Source: Scatomorpha gallistercoris (GTDB lineage Bacteria > Bacillota > Clostridia > Oscillospirales > Oscillospiraceae). From it: a DNA stretch of 51,848 nt. The stretch is taken from positions 1-51,848 of the forward strand of contig DVFX01000077.1 in the NCBI GenBank assembly GCA_018713005.1. Direction: 5' to 3'. How positions within the stretch are numbered: the first letter of the stretch is position 1; every line of letters begins with the position of its first letter. A model generated the notes under the pieces. The model saw only the letters and a program-made list of their open reading frames with translations. It did not search any database and was not told the origin of the DNA. Of this stretch, positions 39,914 through 48,315 are shown in pieces. A program made the translations under genes and the position numbers.

Positions 39914-40460
39914 GGCCGCGGCCGTCGTCACCGGCGACGGCGCAGAGCTGCAAAGCCTGCTGGACGGCATGTTCTTCGGTGAGGTACCGAACTTCAGCCT
40001 CAGCGCCGTCGTGGCGACGGAGCCGGGTTCCGCCGCCCTGCGCCGCGCGGAGGCCCAGCACATAGCCACATACACGGTGGATGCGGGCATCTTCCCCAAC
40101 GCAGCCACGTTCACACGCGCCCTGTCGGCCAAGCTGCAGGACATCGACGCGGAGATGGCCGTGCTTGTCTCCCTGGAGCCGGAGCCCGCGGAGAGCTTTT
40201 ACCGCGAATACTCGGGCAAGTGCGTCTGCCTGCGGCTCAGCGAGCGCCTGAAGGGCGCGGCTGAGCGGGGCGACGGCGCCGTCGTGGCCACCGCGCTGCT
40301 GGCCGACGCCGACGGCAGCGAGGCCCGCCGCTACGGCCGCGTGAGCGCCGAGGTCAAACCCGGCGACAGCGTGTCGCAATTGCGCCGCCGTCTGGTTGAA
40401 AGCGGCGCAGGCGAGCTGCTGACAAAGGCACTCAAGGACTACATGCGCGAGTTCCACTAA
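39906..40460 (+). CDS. PurN-like formyltransferase-fold protein lacking catalytic residues
   Basis: The 184-residue protein aligns by eye with glycinamide ribonucleotide formyltransferase. GDGAELQSLLDG matches the GNGSNLQ phosphate loop, RRAEAQHIATYTV matches the following helix, and AVLVSLEPEPAESFYREYSGK fits the LAGFMRILSPAFV region. Where PurN has the catalytic NIHPS, this protein has CLRLSER, and the downstream DGGP Asp is absent. It is therefore probably not an active transformylase. It overlaps the glycosyltransferase-CsaB gene by 8 nt, so a wall-polymer role or a formyl-sugar precursor is possible. The alignment is mine and approximate. Confidence 0.6.
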   Translation: MVKAAAVVTGDGAELQSLLDGMFFGEVPNFSLSAVVATEPGSAALRRAEAQHIATYTVDAGIFPNAATFTRALSAKLQDIDAEMAVLVSLEPEPAESFYREYSGKCVCLRLSERLKGAAERGDGAVVATALLADADGSEARRYGRVSAEVKPGDSVSQLRRRLVESGAGELLTKALKDYMREFH

Positions 40461-40461
40461 A

Positions 40462-40490
40462 AAAATTCGGCGGCTGACGCCGCCGAAAAC
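40462..40490. terminator. Terminator between converging genes
   Basis: TTCGGCGGC and GCCGCCGAA form a perfect stem; A-run on the left gives a strong U-tail for the minus-strand gene. Confidence 0.85.
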
Positions 40491-40492
40491 CC

Positions 40493-41053
40493 TTATTCCT
40501 CCGACGCGAACTTGGCGCGCGTCTCCTCGTTCGAGAGCTCCCGCACTTCGGCGAGAAAGGCAAACGGCGCGCAGTCATCGACGCCGTAGGTGAGGTTCAG
40601 CTCCCGCTCCAAGTCCAGCCAAGTGCTCAGCGGGGCCTCGTTGTGCTGAATGACGGCCTCCAGCCTGTCGAGCGCCTTGTAGAACTTTGCCTCCGGAGTG
40701 GCGCGCTCCTCCATCTCGGCGTAGAGCGCGTCCAAATACTCCGCCCTGTCCGGCAGCTTCGCCGTAAGTGCGTGTATGGCGTCGAGTTCACGGCTCTCGT
40801 CGCGCTCGGTCTTGAGGAAGCTCGGGATATCCCCCGTGACGGCCTCGCCCCAGTCGTGTATGAGGCACATGCGCAGCACCTTGTCCATGTCCAGCTCAGG
40901 GAACCCACCCTCGAGCAGCAGCGCCATGCAGCAGACTCGGAAGGTGTGCTCGGCCACGCTCTCGTGCCGGCCGGTGTGCGTCCAGCTGTGGCGGGTGTTG
41001 CACTTCATATTCTCAAGTATGTGGAGAAAGTCCATAAATTCTGCGGGTTTCAC
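40493..41053 (-). CDS. HD-domain hydrolase, YfbR/HDDC2-like
   Basis: HD-domain 5'-deoxynucleotidases of this group remove phosphate from deoxynucleoside monophosphates. The 186-residue product has the metal motifs HTFRVCCMA with the preceding ESVAEH (first His), LIHDWGEAVTGD (HD doublet and Glu), and KALDRLEAVIQH (Asp). Its start is taken as GTG 41053; AAAGGGGG is somewhat far upstream, and ATG six codons in is the alternative. It is single, facing the amidohydrolase operon. Substrate from sequence alone is uncertain. Confidence 0.82.
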   Translation of the reverse strand: MKPAEFMDFLHILENMKCNTRHSWTHTGRHESVAEHTFRVCCMALLLEGGFPELDMDKVLRMCLIHDWGEAVTGDIPSFLKTERDESRELDAIHALTAKLPDRAEYLDALYAEMEERATPEAKFYKALDRLEAVIQHNEAPLSTWLDLERELNLTYGVDDCAPFAFLAEVRELSNEETRAKFASEE

Positions 41054-41125
41054 GCGGATGCGCCCCCTTTCCGCCGACTATGATATCACAGCGGGGCGGG
41101 CATTGCAACTTTACGAGGTGAGCAA

Positions 41126-42403
41126 ATGATAAGATTGTACAACGGCCTGGTCATGCCCATGGTTTCGGACTGCTCCGTGGCCCCCGGCGAGGTCTGGACA
41201 GACGGCGGCAAAATAGCCTACGCCGGTCCGGCCAGGGACGGCGAATTGCCCGCGTTCGAGCGCGAGATAGACTTAAAGGGCGACCTGGTCATGCCGGGCT
41301 TCAAAAATGCACACGCGCACTCGGCGATGACCTTCCTGCGCTCTTATGCGGACGACCTGCCGCTGCAGAGCTGGCTCTTCGACAAGGTGTTCCCGCTCGA
41401 GGCAAGGCTCACGCCGGAGGCGGTCTACGCCTTTACGCGCCTGGCCATACTCGAGTACCTCGCGGGCGGAATCACCGCGAGCTTCGACATGTACTTTTAC
41501 CGCGACGCCTACGCCCAGGCGAACATAGACAGCGGCTTCCGCACCGTAATATGCGGCGCGCTCTCCGCCGGGGACAAAATATCGACTGCGGCGGACGACT
41601 ACAAGAAGTACAACTCCATGGGCGAGCTCATAAGCTACCTGCCCGGCGTCCACGCCGAGTACACCGCGGACGAAAAGCTCCTGCGCGGCATGAGCGAGCT
41701 TGTCCGCGAGCTCAAGAGCCCCTTCTGGACGCACAACAGCGAGACGAAGAGCGAGGTCGACGGCTGCTTTGAGCGGCACGGCATGTCGCCCACGGAGTAT
41801 TTGGACTCGCTGGGCCTCTACGACTTCGGCGGAGGCGGCTACCACTGCGTGTGGTTCAGCGAACGCGACATGGATATCTTCGCCGAAAAGCAGCTCTGGG
41901 CCGTGACCTGCCCCGCGTCCAACGCCAAACTTGCCAGCGGTATAGCGCCTCTCGGCCGCTTTAAAAAGCGCGGCATACGCCTCGCCGTCGGCACCGACGG
42001 CCCGGCCTCCAACAACGCGCTGGACATGTTCCGCGAGATGTACCTCGCCTGCGTGCTGCAAAAGCTCTCGCACTCCGACGCTGCGGCCTGCCCGGCCGAG
42101 GACGTGCTCATGGCCGCCTGTTCCGGCGGCGCAAGGGCCATGGGCCTCTACAACTGCGACTGTCTCGCCGAAGGCAAGGCGGCAGACCTGGCCGTCATCA
42201 GCCTTAGCAGGCCCAACATGCGCCCTGTGCACGCCATAGCCAAAAACCTCGTCTACTCCGGCACGCGCGACTGCGTGCGCCTGACAATGGTGGCCGGAAA
42301 GATACTCTACGAAAACGGGGAGTTCTTCGTCGGCAGCGACGCCTCCGGGATATATGAGGAGGCCGAAAAATACACCAAGGAGCTGATAGACCGTGATGAT
42401 TGA
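41126..42403 (+). CDS. Amidohydrolase, SAH/MTA-deaminase-like
   Basis: The 425-residue product is an amidohydrolase-superfamily enzyme: H63 and H65 in NAHAHS, a His in WTHNSE (about 201), a His in YHCVWF (about 248) and the catalytic Asp in VGTDGPASNN (about 292), with the beta-sandwich formed by both ends. This set fits the MtaD/TrzN branch that deaminates adenosine-related nucleosides (methylthioadenosine, S-adenosylhomocysteine), but other deaminations are possible. GAGGTGAG lies before the ATG. It opens a four-gene operon whose next gene overlaps its end by 8 nt. Confidence 0.85.
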   Translation: MIRLYNGLVMPMVSDCSVAPGEVWTDGGKIAYAGPARDGELPAFEREIDLKGDLVMPGFKNAHAHSAMTFLRSYADDLPLQSWLFDKVFPLEARLTPEAVYAFTRLAILEYLAGGITASFDMYFYRDAYAQANIDSGFRTVICGALSAGDKISTAADDYKKYNSMGELISYLPGVHAEYTADEKLLRGMSELVRELKSPFWTHNSETKSEVDGCFERHGMSPTEYLDSLGLYDFGGGGYHCVWFSERDMDIFAEKQLWAVTCPASNAKLASGIAPLGRFKKRGIRLAVGTDGPASNNALDMFREMYLACVLQKLSHSDAAACPAEDVLMAACSGGARAMGLYNCDCLAEGKAADLAVISLSRPNMRPVHAIAKNLVYSGTRDCVRLTMVAGKILYENGEFFVGSDASGIYEEAEKYTKELIDRDD

Positions 42404-43805
42404 AAAGCGCATAAGCGATTGGATAGATTCGCACAGGGACGAATTCCTGCGCGACGTGGCGCGCATGGTCGCCATAGAGAGCGTGGGCGGGAAGAGCGCG
42501 CCGGACGCCCCGTTCGGCCCCGGGCCGCGCGCGGCGCTTGATGAAATGCTCAAGCTGTGCGGCGAATACGGCTTCGCAACGGACATCTACCACGGCGCAA
42601 TGGGCAGCGCGGACTACAACGGCAAGGCCGCGCGGCTCGACATACTCGGCCACCTGGACGTGGTCGGCCCCGGCGACGGTTGGGACACCGACCCGTATAA
42701 GGCCACGCTGAAGGACGACGGCTGCCTCTACGGCCGCGGCACCGACGACGACAAGGGCCCCGTGGTCGAGGCGCTCTATGCAATGCGCTGCCTGAAGGAG
42801 CTGGGCATAGAGCTCGAGCACGGCTGCAGGCTGCTGTTCGGCACGGACGAGGAGACCGGCTCCGGAGACCTGCACTACTATTACGACGAGCACGAGCCGG
42901 CGCCGAACACCTTCACCCCCGACACCGGCTTCCCGGTCTACAACGTCGAAAAGGGCATGTACCGCCCGGTAATAACCCGCAGCTGGCCCGGCGAAGCTGG
43001 GCAGTCAAGACTTGTCTCCGCCCAGGGCGGCTTCCGCATAAACGTCGTACCCGCCGAGGCCACGGCCGTCATTGAGGGCCTGGACGCCCCCGGCGCGCTC
43101 AAGTTCGCCGGTCCCTGCGCCGACAAATGCGGCGTGGAGCTCATCGCCTCCGACACCCCCGCAGGCTGTGAAATACTCGTGCGCGGCAAACAGACGCACG
43201 CGGCGTATCCTCAGAGCGGTATAAACGCCGTCACCGCGCTGCTGGCCGTCATTTCCGAGCTGCCGCTCGCCGGCGCGGCCTTCGAGGCCGCAAAGGAGCT
43301 GAGCCGCCTCTTCCCGCACGGCGACTGGCTGGGCGAGGGCTGCGGCATAGCTCAGTCCGACGAAATTTCAGGCGAGCTGACTATCTCCGCCGACATCTTC
43401 GAGCTCGATGAGACGGGGCTGAAGCTCGAGTGCGACTCCCGCGTCCCCATCTGCGCCGACGAGGCCAACTGCCGTGAGGCGCTCGAGCGGAGGGCCCGCG
43501 AGGCCGGGTTTGAGGTCACCGGCGGCATGATAGCCGCGCACCACACCCCCGGTGACGGCGAGTTCGTGCAGAGCCTGCTCAAATGCTACGAGCACTACAC
43601 CGGGCTCAAGGGCGAATGCGTCTCCACCGGAGGCGGCACCTATGTCCACGACATACCCGGCGGCGTCGGCTTCGGCTCCGGCATGCCGGGCTTCGACTCG
43701 CGCCTGCACGGCGCCAACGAGCGTATCCGCGTCACCGACGCGCTTACGGCCAGCAAGATATTCGCGCTGGCGATATACAAGATTTGCAAAGGCAAGGAGG
43801 AATAA
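42396..43805 (+). CDS. M20 family dipeptidase, PepV/Sapep type
   Basis: Dipeptidases of this family cleave dipeptides with a broad range, and use two zinc ions. The 469-residue product shows the first metal ligand in ILGHLDVVGPGDGW, the bridging Asp in GRGTDDDKGP, Glu-Glu in GTDEETGS, DTGFPV for the fourth ligand, and the lid domain with GGTYVHDIPGGVGF near the end. The length is typical of PepV rather than short M20 peptidases. ATG 42396 is used; the GTG one codon earlier is equally possible. It overlaps the amidohydrolase gene by 8 nt. Together they may degrade an amide-linked metabolite. Confidence 0.88.
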   Translation: MIEKRISDWIDSHRDEFLRDVARMVAIESVGGKSAPDAPFGPGPRAALDEMLKLCGEYGFATDIYHGAMGSADYNGKAARLDILGHLDVVGPGDGWDTDPYKATLKDDGCLYGRGTDDDKGPVVEALYAMRCLKELGIELEHGCRLLFGTDEETGSGDLHYYYDEHEPAPNTFTPDTGFPVYNVEKGMYRPVITRSWPGEAGQSRLVSAQGGFRINVVPAEATAVIEGLDAPGALKFAGPCADKCGVELIASDTPAGCEILVRGKQTHAAYPQSGINAVTALLAVISELPLAGAAFEAAKELSRLFPHGDWLGEGCGIAQSDEISGELTISADIFELDETGLKLECDSRVPICADEANCREALERRAREAGFEVTGGMIAAHHTPGDGEFVQSLLKCYEHYTGLKGECVSTGGGTYVHDIPGGVGFGSGMPGFDSRLHGANERIRVTDALTASKIFALAIYKICKGKEE

Positions 43806-43807
43806 GT

Positions 43808-44155
43808 ATGGTAACGAGGTTTGAGGACCGCGAAGTAAACGAAAAGGTGAATATGTTTGGCGGTGCGGGCAAGATTTTCAATCGCGTAATAGCCAGCCAG
43901 GAGACCATGTACAACAAGAACCGCCTCTTCCAGCACGGCTATCTCAAGCACGGAGACGAGGTGGGCTATCACGTCCACAACGGCGACGGCGAGGTGTACT
44001 ATATTCTCTCCGGCGAGGGCGAGTTCAACGACAACGGCACCGTGACCACCGTAAAGGGCGGCGATGTCTGCTGGACCCCCGACGGCGAGGGACACAGCCT
44101 GGTCTGCACGAGCGACGAGCTCGAGTTTATCGCCCTCGTAGTCTATAGCAAATGA
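43808..44155 (+). CDS. Small cupin-domain protein
   Basis: The 115-residue product is one cupin domain: GYHVHNGDGEVYYILSGEGE (in part; metal-binding His-x-His and Glu) near 52-70 and GEGHSLVC (second motif His) near 94. Single cupins act as sugar isomerases, dioxygenases or ligand sensors. AAGGAGG lies 7 nt before the ATG. It overlaps the MarR gene by 4 nt (ATGA), so a sensory or accessory role with the regulator is reasonable. Confidence 0.85.
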   Translation: MVTRFEDREVNEKVNMFGGAGKIFNRVIASQETMYNKNRLFQHGYLKHGDEVGYHVHNGDGEVYYILSGEGEFNDNGTVTTVKGGDVCWTPDGEGHSLVCTSDELEFIALVVYSK

Positions 44156-44628
44156 GCGACAGTCTCGGCTCCGGCTTCAGACAGGTCTATGAACGCCTGA
44201 AGCTGGAGTTCTACCGTGAAGTTTTCTGCGCCGGGCACGACCGTGACGTCGGGCTCTCGGCCGTCGAGGCCTTCTCCCTGGAGGTCATCGACCAGCTGGG
44301 CCGCCCGACAATCGGCCAGTTCGCGGAGTTCCTGAACATCTCCCGCTCGAACGCGACCTATAAAATCGCCAACCTGATCCGCCTCGGCTATGTGCGCAAG
44401 GAGCGCTCCGGCCCCGACAGGAGGGAATACTACCTGGTGCTCACCGATAAGTACTATGCCAACGCCGCCCTTCTCGACGACTACGTTGCGGCGCTGGTCG
44501 AGCGCATCCGGGCCCGTTTCACGCCGAAGGAAATCACCGAGCTCGCCCACATGCTGGACGTGATTTCGACGGAACTCATGCCGCTCGACATTGAAAGCGG
44601 CGAAAAAGCGTCCGGGAAGCATGATTGA
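44152..44628 (+). CDS. MarR-family transcriptional regulator
   Basis: The 158-residue product has the winged helix of MarR proteins: FSLEVIDQLGRPTIGQFAEFLNISRSNATYK (given here as landmarks only, about 43-75) and the wing with RSGPDRREYYLVLTDKY. Helices at both ends form the dimer. It is last of the amidohydrolase-M20-cupin operon and coupled to the cupin gene by an ATGA overlap, so it most likely controls that operon in response to its substrate. Confidence 0.88.
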   Translation: MSDSLGSGFRQVYERLKLEFYREVFCAGHDRDVGLSAVEAFSLEVIDQLGRPTIGQFAEFLNISRSNATYKIANLIRLGYVRKERSGPDRREYYLVLTDKYYANAALLDDYVAALVERIRARFTPKEITELAHMLDVISTELMPLDIESGEKASGKHD

Positions 44629-44682
44629 GCGCAGCGCAACCAGCCGCAACCGTAGGTTGCTAAGCTTCAAGCCCTGGGTTTC

Positions 44683-44711
44683 TTGTCAATTCCGGTGGCA
44701 GACGTTATACT
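44683..44711 (+). promoter_or_regulatory. Promoter of the XRE membrane regulator
   Basis: TTGTCA (44683-44688), a 17-nt spacer and TATACT (44706-44711). The predicted transcription start (about 44718) is only two bases before the ATG at 44720, implying a nearly leaderless mRNA. Confidence 0.7.
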
Positions 44712-44719
44712 GAACACAC

Positions 44720-45280
44720 ATGGATACGGAGGTGTTCACCATAAAACTACCGGAAAAGATACAATACGCCCGGAGACGCGCGGGGCTCTCTCAGGAGCAG
44801 CTCGCAGAGCAGCTGGGTATCTCGAGGCAGGCTGTAAGCAAGTGGGAAACCGGCGAAGCCATGCCCGACGCGACGAAGCTTGCCCCGCTCGCATCGGCGC
44901 TGGGCGTCTCAATCGACTGGCTGCTGAGCGAGGACGAGCCGCAGTTTGCGAGCGAGCCTGAGGAGGACTGGGCGGACAAGCTGCCGCGTCACATAAGCCG
45001 TCTCGCCAAGCGCTGGGGCTGGCTCGCGGGCGTCTACATTGCCGTCATGGGCGGAGTCTTTGCCGCCATGGGCCTGCTGGCCAGATTCGCGGTGTCGAGG
45101 ATGGTCGGAGGGATGTCTTCAATCGGCGGTTTCGGCTCCTTCGGCGACCCCGTCATTGACAATTTTGCGAGCAACAACCCCGTGACCATTTTCGGAGGTT
45201 TTATGCTCGTCTTTGGCCTCGTGGTCTGTGTGGCGGGCATAGTCCTGGCCGTCGTGCTCAAGCAGAAAAGCAAAAAATGA
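44720..45280 (+). CDS. XRE-family regulator with C-terminal membrane segments
   Basis: The N-terminal helix-turn-helix (about 10-68, with GLSQEQLAEQLGISRQAVSK) is followed by a linker with EDEP repeats and two membrane helices (about 95-115 and 153-178), ending in a basic tail KQKSKK. Membrane-tethered XRE proteins often sense envelope state. The start is ATG 44720, close to the predicted transcription start, so it is probably leaderless. A GGAGG at 44727-44731 lies inside the frame; the only codon at normal distance from it is ATA, which would be a rare start. Confidence 0.8.
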   Translation: MDTEVFTIKLPEKIQYARRRAGLSQEQLAEQLGISRQAVSKWETGEAMPDATKLAPLASALGVSIDWLLSEDEPQFASEPEEDWADKLPRHISRLAKRWGWLAGVYIAVMGGVFAAMGLLARFAVSRMVGGMSSIGGFGSFGDPVIDNFASNNPVTIFGGFMLVFGLVVCVAGIVLAVVLKQKSKK

Positions 45281-45285
45281 ACTCA

Positions 45286-45314
45286 CGCCCCGGAAAACTC
45301 CGGGGCGTTTTTTC
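45286..45314 (+). terminator. Terminator of the XRE membrane regulator gene
   Basis: CGCCCCGG, a short loop and CCGGGGCG form a stem followed by six Ts. Confidence 0.9.
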
Positions 45315-45438
45315 GTTTTGCGGAGCATATTCCATTACCCCACGCATATAAGAAGCGCCTGCACACAGGCGCAAGCCTGTTGAGGGTGGACTTTGACGCC
45401 TGCGTGTGCTAAGCTTTCATCAACAGGGGGCTTAAACA

Positions 45439-46920
45439 ATGGACAAAACCTATCAGAAATTCTTAAAATCCGGCATAGACCTCGCGGCGCTGGGCGTCGG
45501 GCGAGGCGAAAACGAGACCTACTTCTGCACGCCGCGCGGCGTGAGCTTCATCGGCTGGGAAGGCGTGGACGGCATACACTACTGCTTCGTGCGCGGGTAC
45601 GGCGGCGTCGTGTTCGCAGTGAGCCCGGAAAACGCCGCGCCGGACTACGTCCACGCCGTGGCGCGGGATTTCGCCGACTTCCTCAGCCTGCTGCTCTCGT
45701 GCGGTCACGGTTCGGCCATAGAGCAGTGCTGGCAGTGGAACCGCGGACAATTCGACGCCTTCCTCGCGGAAAACCCGCCCACGGATGAGGCGCGCTCCGT
45801 CATGGACGAGATACGCACAAAGCTCGCGCTTGAGCCCATGGACGACGCCTGGGGATATATACACGAGCTGCAAGCCGGTTTCGACTACGGCAGGATAAAA
45901 TACTCCGATCCCGACACGGCGGCCGAGCTCAGCCCAGAAACGCAGGAGCCCTGGTCCGTGAGCTACTCCTGCGGATACTGGGGCAATTCCGGGCGCGAAA
46001 AGCCAGGCGTTGAAATACCCGTCAACGTGCGCTTCAGCTACGCCGGGCACGAGTGGCGTATCCCGTCGGTGTACTCCTGTGCGAAGGGTCTCGTCATGGA
46101 TGCGGCCATAGCGACGGACGCGCAGGCCGTGCGCGCATTTATGGCCAAGTGGTATACGGGTGACGAAGAGAACCGCCGCGGCTTCACGAAGGCAGAGCGC
46201 ATGCGCATCGAGCACGAAAACCCGATGCATCTTGACTTCTACGCAGAGCTCACGCTGAACGGCCGCAAGCTCAGAAGCGACAGCTCCAGCAGCGGCGGCT
46301 GGGCGCCCATCGACGGCTATGACAACGAAGCGCGCGCCCTGCGCTGGCTCGAGCACTACGGCCTGGACAGAGAGCGCTGCTGGCTCTTTTGGCGCGTGTG
46401 CTTTCCCTGGAGACGCCGCACTGAGATAAAGTCGCTGTCCGTAACGTTCACCATCAGTCCCGACGACATACCCGGTGAGAGCTTCACTATCTCCGGCCCT
46501 GGCGACACCGCGCAGCTCACAAACCCCGAAACCGGCGAGGTGTATACGCTCACGGCCTGTGAGTACGGCACGGACGCAATCAAGCAGGAGAGCTTTGGCG
46601 GCAGCGACGAGTACGAGTATCCGACGCGCCTGGCAACCATGGAGTACACGCTCTCGCCCGAGGCGGAGGGACGCGCCGTGAGCATACACGACATCGCCGA
46701 GGGAGAGCCCCCGCGGCGGAAGTTCCCCGACAACAACGGAGGCTACCGCTTTATGTTTGTTCCGAACGCCGCCTGCGCGGTAGGCGTGATGCTGAGGCCG
46801 GACAGGCCCGGATGCCATGCCGCGGCCTCGGCGCTGTATTTTGACTTGCCTGAGCGCATCGAGTGGCTGCCGGTGTTCCGGTCCGTGACGCCGGAGCCGT
46901 ATACGGCTCAGCTCATTTAA
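45439..46920 (+). CDS. Large cytosolic protein of unknown function
   Basis: The 493-residue product has no signal peptide or membrane segment and I recognise no family. The N-terminal 120 residues (with GVSFIGWEGVDGIHYCFV and AVARDFADFLSLLLSCG) resemble SUKH/SMI1-KNR4-type domains, which often serve as immunity proteins; this is a weak resemblance. The middle has many aromatic and charged residues, including HLDFYAELTLNGRKLRS. The C-terminal third alternates strand-like stretches (SLSVTFTISPDD, TYTL-type) that suggest beta-sheet domains. GGGGG lies before the ATG. It stands alone with its own promoter region. Confidence 0.75.
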   Translation: MDKTYQKFLKSGIDLAALGVGRGENETYFCTPRGVSFIGWEGVDGIHYCFVRGYGGVVFAVSPENAAPDYVHAVARDFADFLSLLLSCGHGSAIEQCWQWNRGQFDAFLAENPPTDEARSVMDEIRTKLALEPMDDAWGYIHELQAGFDYGRIKYSDPDTAAELSPETQEPWSVSYSCGYWGNSGREKPGVEIPVNVRFSYAGHEWRIPSVYSCAKGLVMDAAIATDAQAVRAFMAKWYTGDEENRRGFTKAERMRIEHENPMHLDFYAELTLNGRKLRSDSSSSGGWAPIDGYDNEARALRWLEHYGLDRERCWLFWRVCFPWRRRTEIKSLSVTFTISPDDIPGESFTISGPGDTAQLTNPETGEVYTLTACEYGTDAIKQESFGGSDEYEYPTRLATMEYTLSPEAEGRAVSIHDIAEGEPPRRKFPDNNGGYRFMFVPNAACAVGVMLRPDRPGCHAAASALYFDLPERIEWLPVFRSVTPEPYTAQLI

Positions 46921-46943
46921 AACGTGCGCCCGGCGGGCGCAGC

Positions 46944-47528
46944 CTAAACGTCTTTCTCTACAAAATGTACGTCGGAGGCGTCCCAGTAACCTCTGTACAC
47001 CCTGTCCTTGTTTCCGTCCAGGTTCAGCTGGTACATCCTGAACGTGACCGTCAGGTCTTTGGGCTGCCAGCCTTCTTCGTACGAATACCGGTATTTCATG
47101 CCCAGACGCCTCATAACGCCGCCGCTTCGCGGATTCTTTACGTCATGCGTGGCCGTTATGTACGGAATCCCGTCTTTTTTCAGCCGCTCTATAACGGCTC
47201 TTCCGGCTTCGGTGATTATGCCCCTGCCCCAGAATTCCCTGCGCAGGCCGTAACCGAAGTCAAAGGCGTCCTCTGCTCCGACGTTGACGTAGCCTATGGG
47301 TTCGCCGCCTTTCAGGCAGACGGCGTAGCTGTACGCGCTTCCCAGAGCATATCGGGCCGCGAAGCGCGTCTCATAGAATGCCTTCGCGTCCTCTGCGCTC
47401 TTCAGCGGAAACCAGGGCAGGAAGGTGTTTACCTCCACGTCGCTGAAGATTCTGTATATGGCGTCCAAATCCTCTTCAGTAAACCTCCTAAGGACCAGTC
47501 TCTCCGTCTCCAGTCTGGGTGTGTCCAT
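46944..47528 (-). CDS. GNAT acetyltransferase, RimJ/RimL-like
   Basis: The 194-residue product fits the ribosomal-protein-alanine acetyltransferase-like group: LETERLVLRRFTEEDLDAIY at the start, IGYVNVG, GYGLRREFWGRGIITEAG with the acetyl-CoA loop, and NPRSGGVMRRLGM. The start ATG 47528 follows GGAGG. It acetylates an amino group of a protein or small molecule; the target cannot be assigned. It converges on the preceding large gene, with only 23 bases between them. Confidence 0.9.
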   Translation of the reverse strand: MDTPRLETERLVLRRFTEEDLDAIYRIFSDVEVNTFLPWFPLKSAEDAKAFYETRFAARYALGSAYSYAVCLKGGEPIGYVNVGAEDAFDFGYGLRREFWGRGIITEAGRAVIERLKKDGIPYITATHDVKNPRSGGVMRRLGMKYRYSYEEGWQPKDLTVTFRMYQLNLDGNKDRVYRGYWDASDVHFVEKDV

Positions 47529-47608
47529 CTTCCGTCCTCCGCGCTGTATTTGCCGCCTTCTGCGGCTATGCACGTCTCATTATACAGTAAGGCCGCAGAA
47601 ACGGCAAA

Positions 47609-47637
47609 CCGCCCCCCGGATTGTATCCGGGGGGCGG
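47609..47637 (-). terminator. Terminator of the liv operon
   Basis: CCGCCCCCCGGA and TCCGGGGGGCGG form a perfect 12-bp stem just past the kinase-like gene; the U-tail is short. Confidence 0.65.
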
Positions 47638-47655
47638 CCGCTATGGAGGAAACGT

Positions 47656-48300
47656 TCAGAGTTTTTCTGCGTTTATCTTGAACATAATATCCAGGTTGCT
47701 GACGATGATGTCCACCGCCTCCTGCTCCGGGTGGCGGGATGAGTCTATGCTTATATCGAAGTGCTCCGCGCTCATCCAGTTCGTGCCGGTATAGCGCTTG
47801 TAGTAGTCGGCGCGCTTCTTGTCGACGGTCAGGATGTGGCGGCGTACCTCGGCCTCCGTCTTTTGCGGCAGGACGTACATCTGCTGCTTGAGCCGGTCCT
47901 CAAACGGAGCGTGGATGAACACGCGCAGGACGTTCGGCCGATCGCGCAGGAGATAGTCGGCGCAGCGGCCCACTATCACGCAGCTCTCGTTGCCGGCCAA
48001 CTCCTTGATTATCTCCGCCTGGAAGGTGAACAGGTTCAGGTCACTGGTAAACTCGTCGCTGTCCGGGGGCAGAAGCTGGCCCGTATAGACCTTTTTCGCC
48101 GCGTTGAACAGCTTCATGCGGTGGACATCCTCGTCGGCCGCGCCAAAGAGGGCCTCGGATATGCCGCTGCGGTCGGAGGCCATGCGGATGAGCTTGTAGT
48201 CGTAGAACGGGATGCCGAGCCGGTCGGACACCAGCTTGCCGATGTGGTTGCCGCAGCTGCCGTGCTGCCGCGAGATGGTGATAACGTAGTTGGCTGCCAT
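47656..48300 (-). CDS. Cytidylate-kinase-like protein (AAA_26)
   Basis: The 214-residue protein has the P-loop variant SRQHGSCGNHIGKLVSDRLG (phosphate loop GSxGxxIGK), FYDYKLIRMAS, VIVGRCADYLLRD, and VDKKRADYYKRYTG, all typical of the cytidylate-kinase-like family (Pfam AAA_26), whose members include annotated kinases of unknown substrate. It starts 15 nt after livF with GGGGG before the ATG, so it is probably in the liv operon. Role there is unclear. Confidence 0.88.
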   Translation of the reverse strand: MAANYVITISRQHGSCGNHIGKLVSDRLGIPFYDYKLIRMASDRSGISEALFGAADEDVHRMKLFNAAKKVYTGQLLPPDSDEFTSDLNLFTFQAEIIKELAGNESCVIVGRCADYLLRDRPNVLRVFIHAPFEDRLKQQMYVLPQKTEAEVRRHILTVDKKRADYYKRYTGTNWMSAEHFDISIDSSRHPEQEAVDIIVSNLDIMFKINAEKL

Positions 48301-48315
48301 CTTTCTTCCCCCTTT

